Of a stretch of DNA of 64,000 bases, positions 7,911 to 15,404 are shown piece after piece (within the stretch, counting starts at the first letter, position 1; each line of letters starts with the position of its first letter). This stretch comes from Massilia sp. IC2-477 (GTDB lineage Bacteria; Pseudomonadota; Gammaproteobacteria; Burkholderiales; Burkholderiaceae_D): positions 124,001 to 188,000 of the forward strand of contig NZ_JAJFEQ010000010.1 of assembly GCF_020707265.1 (NCBI RefSeq). The letters run 5' to 3'. Under the pieces are notes generated by a model. It was not told the DNA's origin. It saw nothing but the letters and a program-made list of their open reading frames with translations, and did no database searches. The position numbers and the translations under genes are program-made.

Positions 7911-8297
7911 ATGAAACCTGTGTACCGATTCGTGCTGGCGACGCTGGTCGCGCTCCCGCTGGCGGTCCAGGCCGCCGAGCCGGAGAAACTGCCGGTCAAG
8001 ATCAGCTTCCTGACCGAGGTGAAGGTGGCGCCGGAACGCGAAGCCGCCGATGCCTGGGGCGAAGCCGCCTCCACCGAACGCCTGGGCCGCACCAGCGGCA
8101 AGGACGACACCGTCCACACCGAAGCGGTGCTGGGAGGTACGGTGGGCAACAACACCGCGGTCAACACCGTGAGCGGCAACAACGTCATCGACAGCGGTTC
8201 CTTCGCCAACGCGCAAGGCATTCCGATGGTGATCCAGAACAGTGGTTCGAACGTGCTGATCCAGAGCGCCACCGTCATCAACCTGCGTCTGCAATAG
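7911..8297 (+). CDS. Small secreted protein sharing the repeat proteins' C-terminal motif
   Basis: This 128-aa protein has a Sec signal peptide (about 1-21, ending VQA) and follows a strong ribosome site (GAGGGGAG). The mature protein ends in VIQNSGSNVLIQSATVINLRLQ-like sequence (about residues 107-128). This resembles the ends of the two large repeat proteins: VI-x-QN-x-G, then L-[IV]-Q and a Val/Asn-rich tail. It lacks the glycine-rich region. It starts the four-gene export cluster, 12 bp before the C39 peptidase. By position it could be a minor subunit, nucleator or chaperone (FapA- or FapB-like roles), but I recognise no family. Membership in the system is the confident part; the role is inference. 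Confidence 0.8.
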   Translation: MKPVYRFVLATLVALPLAVQAAEPEKLPVKISFLTEVKVAPEREAADAWGEAASTERLGRTSGKDDTVHTEAVLGGTVGNNTAVNTVSGNNVIDSGSFANAQGIPMVIQNSGSNVLIQSATVINLRLQ

Positions 8298-8309
8298 CAA
8301 GAAGGCTTT

Positions 8310-8993
8310 ATGAAAACGTTTGTCGCCATCTCTGCCGCCGTGTGCGGCATGCTGCTGGCACCGGGGTGTCCGGCGTCGAGCATCGAGCTGGCCGTCGGCC
8401 AGCGCGCCACGGTGCCGGTCACCTCACTCAAGGACCTCAAGTTCCGCAAGACCACCCGCCAGCAGTTCGACTTCAGCTGCGGCTCGGCCGCGCTGGCCAC
8501 CCTGCTGACCTACCACTACGGTACGCCGGTGACCGAAAAGGAAGTCTTCGAAAAGATGTTCCTGACCGGGGACCAGGCCAAGATCCGCCAGCAAGGCTTT
8601 TCCATGCTCGACATGAAGCGCTACCTGGCGACCCGCGGCTTCGTCGGCGACGGCTTCCAGCAGCCGCTCGACAAGCTGCTCGAGGCCAAGCTGCCAGCGA
8701 TCGTCCTGATTACCGACCGCGGCTACAACCATTTCGTCGTGATCAAGGGCGCCGAAGACGGCCGCATCCTGCTCGGCGACCCGTCCAGCGGCGCGCGTTC
8801 GGTGACGCGCGAGCGCTTCATGGAGCTATGGGCCAACAAGCTGCTGTTCGTGGTGCATAAGTACCCGGGCAAGACCGTGGCCTTCAACGGCGCCGACGAC
8901 TGGCGCTCCGCCCCGCGTGCGCCGCTCGGCACCGGCATCAACAACGAACAATACAGCCAGAGCCTGCCGAAATTCGGCCCTAGCGACTTTTGA
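8310..8993 (+). CDS. Sec-exported C39-type cysteine peptidase (FapD-like)
   Basis: This 227-aa protein has an N-terminal signal peptide (about 1-23) and a papain-like C39 domain. The nucleophile is Cys57 in QQFDFSCGSAALATLL, with His141 in NHFVVIKG and Asp157 in LLGDPSSG. Unlike bacteriocin-exporter C39 domains it is not fused to an ABC transporter and should act in the periplasm, as FapD does in Pseudomonas functional-amyloid operons. AAGAAGG precedes ATG 8310. The substrate is unknown; the repeat proteins, the 172-aa protein or the barrel are candidates. The next gene starts 11 bp after the stop. Confidence 0.85.
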   Translation: MKTFVAISAAVCGMLLAPGCPASSIELAVGQRATVPVTSLKDLKFRKTTRQQFDFSCGSAALATLLTYHYGTPVTEKEVFEKMFLTGDQAKIRQQGFSMLDMKRYLATRGFVGDGFQQPLDKLLEAKLPAIVLITDRGYNHFVVIKGAEDGRILLGDPSSGARSVTRERFMELWANKLLFVVHKYPGKTVAFNGADDWRSAPRAPLGTGINNEQYSQSLPKFGPSDF

Positions 8994-9004
8994 AAGGATC
9001 AGCC

Positions 9005-9523
9005 ATGCACTGGCTCATACACGCATGCCGGGCCCTCGCGGCCACGCTGCTGGCCGGAGCCTGCAGTGCGGCCCTGGCGCAGGACAAAACCGCGGTCATC
9101 GGTGCCGACGAATGGGCGCCGGTCGATACCGCCACCCTCGACGGTGCGCGCGGCGGTTTCGAGACCCCGGGCGGCCTTGCCATCTCGCTCGGCATCGAGC
9201 GGGTGGTCTCGATCAATGGCGAAGTGCTGTCGCGCACCAATGTCGCGATTCCCGACGTGAGCAACATGACGGCCGCGCAGGTCGCGGCAGCCAGCGAAGC
9301 CCTCGGTACCGCCCGCCTGATCCAGGTCGGCGGCAACAATTTCGGACCTGGCGACCTCGGCCTGGGCAACGGCGCCACCCTGGTCCAGAACAGCCTCGAC
9401 AACCAGGCCATCCTGGCCCAGACCACGATCAGCTCGACCGTCAACAGCATGGCCCTGATCAAAGACCTTAATTTTCACTCAACAATTCGTGATGCAATCG
9501 TGCGCTCGGCAGGAAGCCTGTAG
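9005..9523 (+). CDS. Secreted 172-aa protein of the fibre locus (FapE position)
   Basis: The start at ATG 9005 follows AAAGGA by 6 bp. A signal peptide (about 1-25, ending ALA) precedes a short segment ending TLDGARGG (residues 44-51). This looks like a double-glycine processing site of the kind C39 peptidases cut. Next come a hydrophobic beta-rich stretch (GLAISLGIERVVSINGE) and a C-terminal Asn/Gln/Ser-rich part with LVQNSLDNQAILAQTTISS. It lies between the C39 peptidase and the barrel, the position of FapE. I cannot claim sequence homology to FapE. A minor secreted component is likely; peptidase processing is a testable inference. Confidence 0.75.
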   Translation: MHWLIHACRALAATLLAGACSAALAQDKTAVIGADEWAPVDTATLDGARGGFETPGGLAISLGIERVVSINGEVLSRTNVAIPDVSNMTAAQVAAASEALGTARLIQVGGNNFGPGDLGLGNGATLVQNSLDNQAILAQTTISSTVNSMALIKDLNFHSTIRDAIVRSAGSL

Positions 9524-9559
9524 CATTGCAATATTATTAATCTGCCGATGGAGAAACGC

Positions 9560-11005
9560 ATGCCCAATCACGTCGCGCGCCTAGGGGCGGCCGGCCTTGC
9601 GGCAATGCTGCTGGCGCCCGTTGCCGCGGCCCAGGAAGCGCCGGCCAGCGCCCAGGACAAGACCGCCGAACTGGCTACCCTGAAGGCCGAACTGGCCGCC
9701 CAGCGCGAACTGGTCGACAAGCTGATGCGCGAGCTGCAGGCCCAGCGCACCAAGATCGAACGCATCGAGGAGCGCCGCGACGGCGCCCAGCCGGTGCTGG
9801 CCGAGAACCTGGCGCAGCCGCCCCGCATCGACGACAGCCTGCTGTCCGAGCAGCGCGGCACCGGCGGCCAGAACGGCGGCGCCCAGGGCAACAATGTCGC
9901 CCAGGCTCCCGCTGCACCGGCCCAGAACCAGCGTCCGCCCTCGACCCCGGCGCCGCTCAACCCGGGCCCGGCCCCGAGCCAGCCGGCGGCGCGTGCCCCG
10001 GCCCAGGCCCAGAACAACACGGCGACCCGCAACCAGAAAGACCAGCGCCCGCCCGAAGTGGCGCCGCTGTTCGAAGCCCCGGGCGTGCTGACGCCGCGCG
10101 GCAGGTACATCCTCGAGCCGGCCCTGCAGTTCGGTTACTCGTCGAGCAATCGCGTCGCCCTGGTCGGCTACACGGTGATCCCGGCGCTGCTGATCGGCCT
10201 GGTGGACGTGCGCGAGGTCAAGCGCAACACCTTCACCGGCTCGATCACCGGCCGTACCGGCCTGAGCAACCGGATGGAAGTCGAGGTCAAGGTGCCCTAC
10301 GTGTACCGCTCGGACGCCACCGTCAGCCGCGAGATCTTCACCGGCACCGCGGTCGAGCGCGTGTTCGACACCAGCGGCAAGGACCTGGGCGACATCGAGA
10401 TCGCCGGCCGCTACCAGCTCAACAATGGCGGCCCGGACAAGGCCTATTACATCGGCGGCCTGCGCTACAAATCGACCACCGGCAAGGGCCCGTTCGAGGT
10501 CGTCACCGACTGCCAGACCCGCTGCATCGGCGAAAACGTCACCGGCACCGGCCTGCCGCTGTCGCTGCCGACCGGCTCGGGCTTCCACTCGCTGCAGGGT
10601 AGCCTGACCTGGCTGTTCCCGTCCGACCCGGCGGTCTTCTTCGGCAACCTGAGCTACCTGCACAACTTCAAGCGCAGCAATGTCGAGCGCCTGGTGCGCA
10701 ACGGCATCCGCGAGCCGCTGGGCGAGCTGGCGCCGGGCGGCATCATCGGCTTCAACTTCGGCATGGGCCTGGCGCTGAACGACAAGGCCTCGCTCAGCCT
10801 CGGCTACGACCATAGCACCGTGGCGCGCATGAAACAGAATGGCCGCACGGTGCCGGGCTCGGTCCGGACCCAGCTCGGCACCCTGTTGCTCGGCTATTCC
10901 TATCGTTTCAACGACAAGCGTTCGCTGTCCGTCGCCGTGGGCGCGGGCGTGACGCGCGACACGCCAGACGTATCGCTGACGGTGCGCATGCCCCTGAGTT
11001 TCTGA
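9560..11005 (+). CDS. Outer-membrane beta-barrel with N-terminal coiled coil (FapF-like)
   Basis: This 481-aa protein has a signal peptide (1-24, ending VAAA), a coiled coil (about 33-73, heptad-rich ELATLKAELAAQRE), a Pro/Ala/Gln/Asn linker (about 75-165) and a predicted barrel (about 170-481) ending in Phe. Features such as VIPALLIGLVDVREVKRN and VEVKVPYVYRSD fit the FapF-type transporter family as I remember it; this should be checked by alignment. In Pseudomonas FapF is a trimeric porin-like exporter of amyloid subunits, with the coiled coil on the periplasmic side. Two Cys in the barrel (DCQTRC) could form a loop disulfide. ATG 9560 is preferred over ATG 9548 because GGAG lies 6 bp before it. 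Confidence 0.85.
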   Translation: MPNHVARLGAAGLAAMLLAPVAAAQEAPASAQDKTAELATLKAELAAQRELVDKLMRELQAQRTKIERIEERRDGAQPVLAENLAQPPRIDDSLLSEQRGTGGQNGGAQGNNVAQAPAAPAQNQRPPSTPAPLNPGPAPSQPAARAPAQAQNNTATRNQKDQRPPEVAPLFEAPGVLTPRGRYILEPALQFGYSSSNRVALVGYTVIPALLIGLVDVREVKRNTFTGSITGRTGLSNRMEVEVKVPYVYRSDATVSREIFTGTAVERVFDTSGKDLGDIEIAGRYQLNNGGPDKAYYIGGLRYKSTTGKGPFEVVTDCQTRCIGENVTGTGLPLSLPTGSGFHSLQGSLTWLFPSDPAVFFGNLSYLHNFKRSNVERLVRNGIREPLGELAPGGIIGFNFGMGLALNDKASLSLGYDHSTVARMKQNGRTVPGSVRTQLGTLLLGYSYRFNDKRSLSVAVGAGVTRDTPDVSLTVRMPLSF

Positions 11006-11017
11006 TCTCTAAGACCG

Positions 11018-11049
11018 TTGTGGCCATTGCCGGAGACCAGTGGCCACAA
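11018..11049. repeat. Inverted repeat after the fibre-locus barrel gene
   Basis: TTGTGGCCA (11018-11026) and TGGCCACAA (11041-11049) form a 9-bp stem 13 bp after the stop. An A-run rather than a T-run follows, so termination on the plus strand is uncertain. Confidence 0.4.
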
Positions 11050-11108
11050 TGTTAAAAAAAGGCAAGCGCACGATTGAAAATCTTGCTTCCTTTTTAAAAA
11101 ATTGTCTC

Positions 11109-11114
11109 TATAAT
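11109..11114 (+). promoter_or_regulatory. Likely -10 box of the cold-shock gene
   Basis: TATAAT lies in an AT-rich stretch unusual for this genome. A start near 11121 would give a leader of about 85 nt. Long leaders are typical of cspA-type genes, but I have not folded it. No clear -35 is seen at 17 bp. Confidence 0.5.
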
Positions 11115-11205
11115 CATTTTTGCAATGTTGGGCCCGCCGCTGGTTGTACTACCTCCTGACGGACGACAAAGCAATAACATAGATAAACTTCAAGAGGGAA
11201 TTACC

Positions 11206-11412
11206 ATGGCGACTGGCACTGTAAAGTGGTTCAACGATGCAAAAGGTTTCGGCTTCATCACCCCGGACGGCGGCGGCGAAGACGTCTTTGCACACTTCTC
11301 GGCCATCAACGCGAACGGCTTCAAGTCGCTGCAGGAAAACCAGCGCGTGACGTTCGAAATCACTGCCGGCCCGAAGGGCAAGCAGGCATCGAACATCCAG
11401 GCATCGGCCTGA
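11206..11412 (+). CDS. Cold-shock domain protein (CspA family)
   Basis: This 68-aa protein is a single five-stranded OB-fold. It shows both RNA-binding motifs, KGFGFI (RNP1) and DVFAHF (RNP2), and starts [11 protein letters not shown] as usual for the family. Such proteins bind single-stranded RNA and DNA and act as RNA chaperones in the cytoplasm. The ribosome site AGAGGGA precedes ATG 11206. It is monocistronic, with its own AT-rich promoter and terminator. Paralogue identity (cspA, cspD and so on) cannot be set from sequence alone. Confidence 0.95.
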   Translation: MATGTVKWFNDAKGFGFITPDGGGEDVFAHFSAINANGFKSLQENQRVTFEITAGPKGKQASNIQASA

Positions 11413-11446
11413 GCTGCTGAGCTGCCCGCACAGGCGGGCACATGAC

Positions 11447-11475
11447 AAAGGCACGTCGATGACGTGCCTTTTGTT
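11447..11475 (+). terminator. Intrinsic terminator of the cold-shock gene
   Basis: AAAGGCACGTC-GAT-GACGTGCCTTT is followed by TGTTTTT. It may also serve the convergent sigma-factor gene on the other strand. Confidence 0.85.
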
Positions 11476-11500
11476 TTTGGCGAAGTTGGCTGGCGCGCAC

Positions 11501-12748
11501 TTACGCCGCAGGCAAGGAAGAGAGGATATTTGCGCGGCGGGCCTGCAGCCAGGCCCGTTCGACCTCGTTGCCGGCCAGTTGGGCGGCACGGGCGTAGGCG
11601 GCGCATGCCTCAGGCAACTCCCCTAGGCGGCGGTGAAATTCCGCCCTCGCCGCGTGCAGATAGTGCGAAGTCTCCATCGCGGCCATGTGTTTCAGCGCGC
11701 CCAGCCCTTGCCGGGGTCCCTCGGCCATACCAAGCGCCACCGCCGCATTCATTTGCACAACCGGGGTTGGGAGATAACGCTGCAAGGCGCGGTACAGGGC
11801 TGCTATCTGGGGCCAGTCGGTGTCTGCCGCGCGCCCCGCCCTGGCATGCAAGGCCGCAATCGCGGCCTGGAGCTGGTATGGCCCAGGACGGCGCAAGGCC
11901 AGCGCCGCATCCAGGACCGCGAGCCCCTCGGCGATGGCACCCCGGTCCCACCGCGAGCGGTCCTGCTCCTCAAGGGTCAGCAGCTCCCCCAGGTCCGAGA
12001 CGCGCGCCGCGCTGCGTGCATGGGTAAGCAACATCAGCGCGAGCAGGCCACCTACTTCGGCATCCCCGGGCATCAAGTGTTGCATCAAGCGCCCCAGCCG
12101 GATCGCCTCCCTGCACAGGTCGGTGCGTACTAGCCGGCTTCCCCCAGTGGCCCCATAACCCTCGTTGAAGACCAGGTAAATCACCTGCAGCACGATGGCC
12201 AGCCGGCCCGGCAGGTCCGTTGCCGTCGGGATAACAAATGGAATCTTCGCTTCAATGATCTTGCGCTTGGCACGTACCAGGCGCTGGGCGGTCGTTGCTT
12301 CGCTTTCGCAGAACGCGCGGGCGATCTCGCGCGTGGACAGGCCGCACAGCGTGCGCAGCGCCAGCGCGCTTTGCGCGCGCGGATGCAGAGCGGGATGGCA
12401 GCACACGAAGATCAGGCGCAGCCGGTCGTCTTCCAGTCCTGCCTCGTGCAGAGGCTCGCTTGCCTCGAGCGCGGGCAAGGCCTCGAGCCGGGCCAGCACC
12501 TCGGCCGAGTCATCGAGCGTACGCGCCGCGCGGCGCAGGATGTCGAGCCCGCGGTTGCGCGCTACCGTGCTGAGCCAGCCTGCCGGATTGTCCGGCAGGC
12601 CATCCCGCGGCCAGCGCTCGAGCGCGCGGGCGTAGGCATCCTGCAGCAAGTCCTCGGCCAGGCCGATGTCGCCGAAGCGGCGGATCAACCCGGCCAGTAC
12701 CTTGCCGCCCTCGCGCCGGCATACCTCGTCGACGACCCGCACCACCAT
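11501..12748 (-). CDS. ECF RNA polymerase sigma factor with C-terminal helical extension (ECF42-like)
   Basis: The 415-aa protein has sigma region 2 (LAEDLLQDAYARALERW, then GWLSTVARNRGLDILRR) and region 4 (LRTLCGLSTREIARAF). A long C-terminal helical domain (about 185-415) with TPR-like features is typical of the group whose genes lie next to DGPF proteins. Such sigma factors have no anti-sigma partner; the extension is thought to control activity. ATG 12748 lies 7 bp after the DGPF gene's stop. Starting farther upstream would overlap that gene, so I rejected it. Targets usually include the adjacent DGPF gene (family knowledge). Confidence 0.85.
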   Translation of the reverse strand: MVVRVVDEVCRREGGKVLAGLIRRFGDIGLAEDLLQDAYARALERWPRDGLPDNPAGWLSTVARNRGLDILRRAARTLDDSAEVLARLEALPALEASEPLHEAGLEDDRLRLIFVCCHPALHPRAQSALALRTLCGLSTREIARAFCESEATTAQRLVRAKRKIIEAKIPFVIPTATDLPGRLAIVLQVIYLVFNEGYGATGGSRLVRTDLCREAIRLGRLMQHLMPGDAEVGGLLALMLLTHARSAARVSDLGELLTLEEQDRSRWDRGAIAEGLAVLDAALALRRPGPYQLQAAIAALHARAGRAADTDWPQIAALYRALQRYLPTPVVQMNAAVALGMAEGPRQGLGALKHMAAMETSHYLHAARAEFHRRLGELPEACAAYARAAQLAGNEVERAWLQARRANILSSLPAA

Positions 12749-12755
12749 CAGCGTC

Positions 12756-13106
12756 TCAGCCGTTGTTGACCAGCGGCCGCAGCTCGATCGCGCCATGCCC
12801 GGCTGACGGACACTTGGCCGCCCAGCTGATGGCCTCGTCGAGGTTGTCGCATTCGATCAGGAAGTAGCCACCCAACTGTTCCTTGGTTTCGGCAAACGGC
12901 CCGTCGCAGCAGACGACTTTGCCGTCGCGCAGGCGCACCGTGGTGGCCGCATGGACCGGGGCAAGCTCGGAACCACCGCGCATCACGCCGGCCGCCTCCA
13001 TTTCTTGGGCATAGCGGCCGTAGTCGGCCATGAGCGCGGCAAGCTCTGCCTGCGGCATGTCGGCATACAGTTGCTCGTCCGCGTAAATCAGGATCATGTA
13101 GTCCAT
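12756..13106 (-). CDS. YCII/DGPF-domain protein
   Basis: This 116-aa protein carries the motif that names the family, DGPFAETKEQLGGYFL, and starts MDYMILIYADEQ after GGGAGA. Dimeric ferredoxin-like YCII proteins of this type are nearly always encoded beside ECF sigma factors of the group found here, which supports both assignments. Their biochemical role is not established. It is cotranscribed with the sigma factor (7-bp gap). Confidence 0.9.
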   Translation of the reverse strand: MDYMILIYADEQLYADMPQAELAALMADYGRYAQEMEAAGVMRGGSELAPVHAATTVRLRDGKVVCCDGPFAETKEQLGGYFLIECDNLDEAISWAAKCPSAGHGAIELRPLVNNG

Positions 13107-13237
13107 GCGTATTCTCCCAAAGGATCACCCGGACATCCGGGCCCTCGCATGACGAACGACATTGCCTCATCTCGACAGACTTGTCGACAAGAAAAGCGAA
13201 TTTTTTGGGTTTCCGCGACGGCAGCCTGGCGGCCATC

Positions 13238-13867
13238 TCATGCCCAGCCCTGCACCACCGTCAGCAGGGCCGCTCCCACCAGCACCGCCCCGACCGCGCG
13301 CGCCGCCGCCAGTCCGGCCCGCGGATTTCCCGCCAGCCAGCGCTGCGCCCCCAGCGCGCCCACCGCCACTGCGCCATACACGGCCGCCTGCGTGAATACC
13401 GTGATCAGGCCCAGCGCCGCTGCCTGCGCCCACAGATTGCCGCGCTCGGGACGCAGGAACTGCGGGAAGATCGCCAGCATGAACACGTAAGCTTTCGGGT
13501 TCAGCAGGCAGGTCAGCATCCCCTGCAGGAACACCGGGCGGCCACGCGGCGCCGTGCTCGCGGCCGGCAGGGAGATGCCCTCGCGCGTGCGCAGCAGGGT
13601 CCAGCCGATCCAGGCGATGTAGAGGGCGCCCGCCAGCAGCACGGCATTGAACAGCGGCGGCCAGACGGCCAGCACTGCCGCCACCCCGAGCACGCCCATG
13701 AGGACGTGGACGGCGCCACCCAGCATGATGCCGCCGACGGCAGCCAGGCCTGCGCCGTTCCCGCCGCGCAGCGCGCTGGCCATGACAAAGGCCATGTCCA
13801 GGCCCGGCAGCACGATCACGCCGAAGACCACCACGAAGAACAGCCCCAGGTTGGCAAGGTCGGTCAT
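13238..13867 (-). CDS. LysE/RhtB family amino-acid exporter
   Basis: This 209-aa membrane protein has about six hydrophobic segments. It shows the family hallmarks: an N-terminal FGVIVLPGLDMAFV stretch, a Gly-rich second helix (GIMLGGAVHVLMGVLG) and LLNPKAYVFMLAIFPQF in the middle. LysE/RhtB proteins export amino acids or their analogues across the inner membrane; the substrate cannot be told. AAAGGA precedes the ATG at 13867. The gene is divergent from a WYL regulator across an 84-bp gap, so that regulator probably controls it. Confidence 0.85.
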   Translation of the reverse strand: MTDLANLGLFFVVVFGVIVLPGLDMAFVMASALRGGNGAGLAAVGGIMLGGAVHVLMGVLGVAAVLAVWPPLFNAVLLAGALYIAWIGWTLLRTREGISLPAASTAPRGRPVFLQGMLTCLLNPKAYVFMLAIFPQFLRPERGNLWAQAAALGLITVFTQAAVYGAVAVGALGAQRWLAGNPRAGLAAARAVGAVLVGAALLTVVQGWA

Positions 13868-13951
13868 GTTTTTTCCTTTCTTATCGTTGGAGATGGCACG
13901 ATAAGATCGAATCAGGACATAATCGGCCCTGATTAATTCGACGAGGCTGCG

Positions 13952-14944
13952 ATGACCAAACCAACGACGCGGGTGCTGGCCGTGCTCGAGCTGCTCCAGG
14001 CCCATGGCCAGGTCAGCGGCGCCGAGATCGCGGCGCGGCTGGAGGTGGACACGCGCACAGTGCGGCGCTACATCGCCACGCTGGAAGAGATGGGCATTCC
14101 GGTCACGGCCGAACGCGGACGCGCCGGCGGCTATGCGCTGGTGGCCGGCTTCAAGCTGCCGCCGATGATGTTCAGCGAGGACGAGGCGCTGGCCCTGTCG
14201 GTCGGCCTGCTGGCCGCGCGCAGCCTCGGGCTGGACCGGGCGGCGCCGGCCATTGCCGGCGCCCAGTCCAAGCTGGAGCGCACCATGCCGTCGAACCTGC
14301 GCCAGCGCGTGCGCGCCATCGACGAGACCGTGCAGCTCGGCCTGCGCCGCGCCAATGGCGCGACGGGACACGCGGCGCTTGCCGTGCTGTCGGTGGCGGC
14401 GCGCGCCGGCCGGCGCGTGCGACTGGATTACGTGGATGCGGCGGGCACGCCTTCAGAACGGGCGGTCGATACCTACGGCCTGGCTTTCCACGACGGCTGC
14501 TGGTATGCGGTGGGCTGGTGCCATCTGCGCAATGACGTGCGTTCCTTCCGTCTCGACCGCATCCGGTCGATGGGCGCGCTGGAGGAAGCGTTCGCGCGGC
14601 CGGCGGACTTCGATGCGCTGGGCTACCTGGTGCGCTCGGTGGCCACCCTGCCCCGCGCCTGGACGGTCGAGGTGCTGTTGAAGACGACGCTGGAGCGCGC
14701 CCAGGCGCAGTTCTTCGACACGATGGGTGTGTTCGAGCAGGCCGACGACGGCATCCTCATGCACAACCAGTCGGACGATATCGCGTGGTTTGCGCGCCAG
14801 CTGGCGAGCCTGCCCTTCGGGTTCGAGATCAGGCGGCCGCCAGAACTGCGCGACGCGGTGCGCAGGTGCGCTGAGGATTTATTAAGGCAGCTTGACCGCG
14901 TGGGCGGGGAACCCGCCCACCCTACAACCGAGCCATATTCGTAG
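13952..14944 (+). CDS. WYL-domain transcriptional regulator
   Basis: This 330-aa protein has an N-terminal helix-turn-helix (GAEIAARLEVDTRTVRRYI), a linker and a WYL domain (about 135-215, with YGLAFHDGCWYAVGWCHLR). A C-terminal WCX-like extension follows. WYL regulators bind effectors or nucleic acid and often control neighbouring genes; the divergent LysE exporter is the likely target. The last 16 residues or so (from about DRVGGEPAHP) are encoded by a palindromic repeat, and the stop TAG at 14942-14944 is part of the paired repeat copy. The original C-terminus was therefore probably altered. Confidence 0.85.
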   Translation: MTKPTTRVLAVLELLQAHGQVSGAEIAARLEVDTRTVRRYIATLEEMGIPVTAERGRAGGYALVAGFKLPPMMFSEDEALALSVGLLAARSLGLDRAAPAIAGAQSKLERTMPSNLRQRVRAIDETVQLGLRRANGATGHAALAVLSVAARAGRRVRLDYVDAAGTPSERAVDTYGLAFHDGCWYAVGWCHLRNDVRSFRLDRIRSMGALEEAFARPADFDALGYLVRSVATLPRAWTVEVLLKTTLERAQAQFFDTMGVFEQADDGILMHNQSDDIAWFARQLASLPFGFEIRRPPELRDAVRRCAEDLLRQLDRVGGEPAHPTTEPYS

Positions 14945-14969
14945 GGTGGGCGGATTTCCGCCCACGCGG
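14896..14969. repeat. Palindromic repeat family A, inverted pair
   Basis: Two copies of the unit GTAGGGTGGGCGG...CCGCCCACGCGG face each other: 14896-14925 (minus sense) and 14941-14969 (plus sense). The first lies inside the WYL gene's 3' end and the second supplies its stop. Other copies are at 40820-40925 and 49973-50141. Confidence 0.85.
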
Positions 14970-14973
14970 CAGA

Positions 14974-15393
14974 TCAGTGGTGGTGGCCGCAGCCGCCGGA
15001 CTTCGGCGCCGCGCCCGGCATTTCGGTACCCGGCGCGCGGCCGCTGTCGCCCGCGAAGCCGGCGGCATGCAGGCGGTCGAGGTATTGCTGCCACAGCGAG
15101 GCCTCTTCGCTGCCCAGCTTGTAGAGATAGTCCCAGGTGAAGATGCCGCTGCCGTGGCCATCGTCGAACAGGGGCTTGATGGCGTAGTTCCCGACCGGCT
15201 CCACGCCCGTGATCCCGACCTCGCGCTTGCCCAGCTGGAGCACTTCCTGGCCCGGGCCGTGGCCCTTCACCTCGGCCGAGGGCGAATACACGCGCATCAG
15301 TTCGAACGGGATCGCAAAATTGCTGCCATCGTCGAAGGCGATTTCCAGGACGCGCGATTTCTGGCGCACGGCGATATCAAGTGGGTTGGGCAT
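14974..15393 (-). CDS. DUF971 domain protein
   Basis: This 139-aa protein has the DUF971 fold, related to the N-terminal domain of gamma-butyrobetaine hydroxylase (VLEIAFDDGSNFAIPFELMRVYSPSAEV, given in part). It ends in a metal-binding-looking tail, GGCGHHH. DUF971 proteins are small cytoplasmic proteins; links to Fe-S assembly have been suggested for relatives, but no reaction can be assigned. ATG 15393 follows GAGGAG by 5 bp. It is the last gene after the oxidoreductase and HIT genes (11-bp gap), probably one operon. Confidence 0.85.
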   Translation of the reverse strand: MPNPLDIAVRQKSRVLEIAFDDGSNFAIPFELMRVYSPSAEVKGHGPGQEVLQLGKREVGITGVEPVGNYAIKPLFDDGHGSGIFTWDYLYKLGSEEASLWQQYLDRLHAAGFAGDSGRAPGTEMPGAAPKSGGCGHHH

Positions 15394-15404
15394 GACGACT
15401 CCTC

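Noticed and set aside
3196..8300. Long antisense open frames (up to 748 and 853 codons) opposite the glycine-rich genes, Ala/Gly- or Pro-rich
   Set aside because: They arise because GGC/GCC-rich repeats carry few stop codons on either strand. They lack ribosome sites, and the plus-strand genes have signal peptides, promoters and conserved ends.
1..11005. Curli system
   Set aside because: No CsgG-, CsgE- or CsgF-like gene is seen. The peptidase plus coiled-coil barrel points to a Fap-like route instead.
11041..11205. Temperature-sensing leader RNA of the cold-shock gene
   Set aside because: A long leader is likely, but I could not fold it reliably by eye, so no RNA element is claimed.
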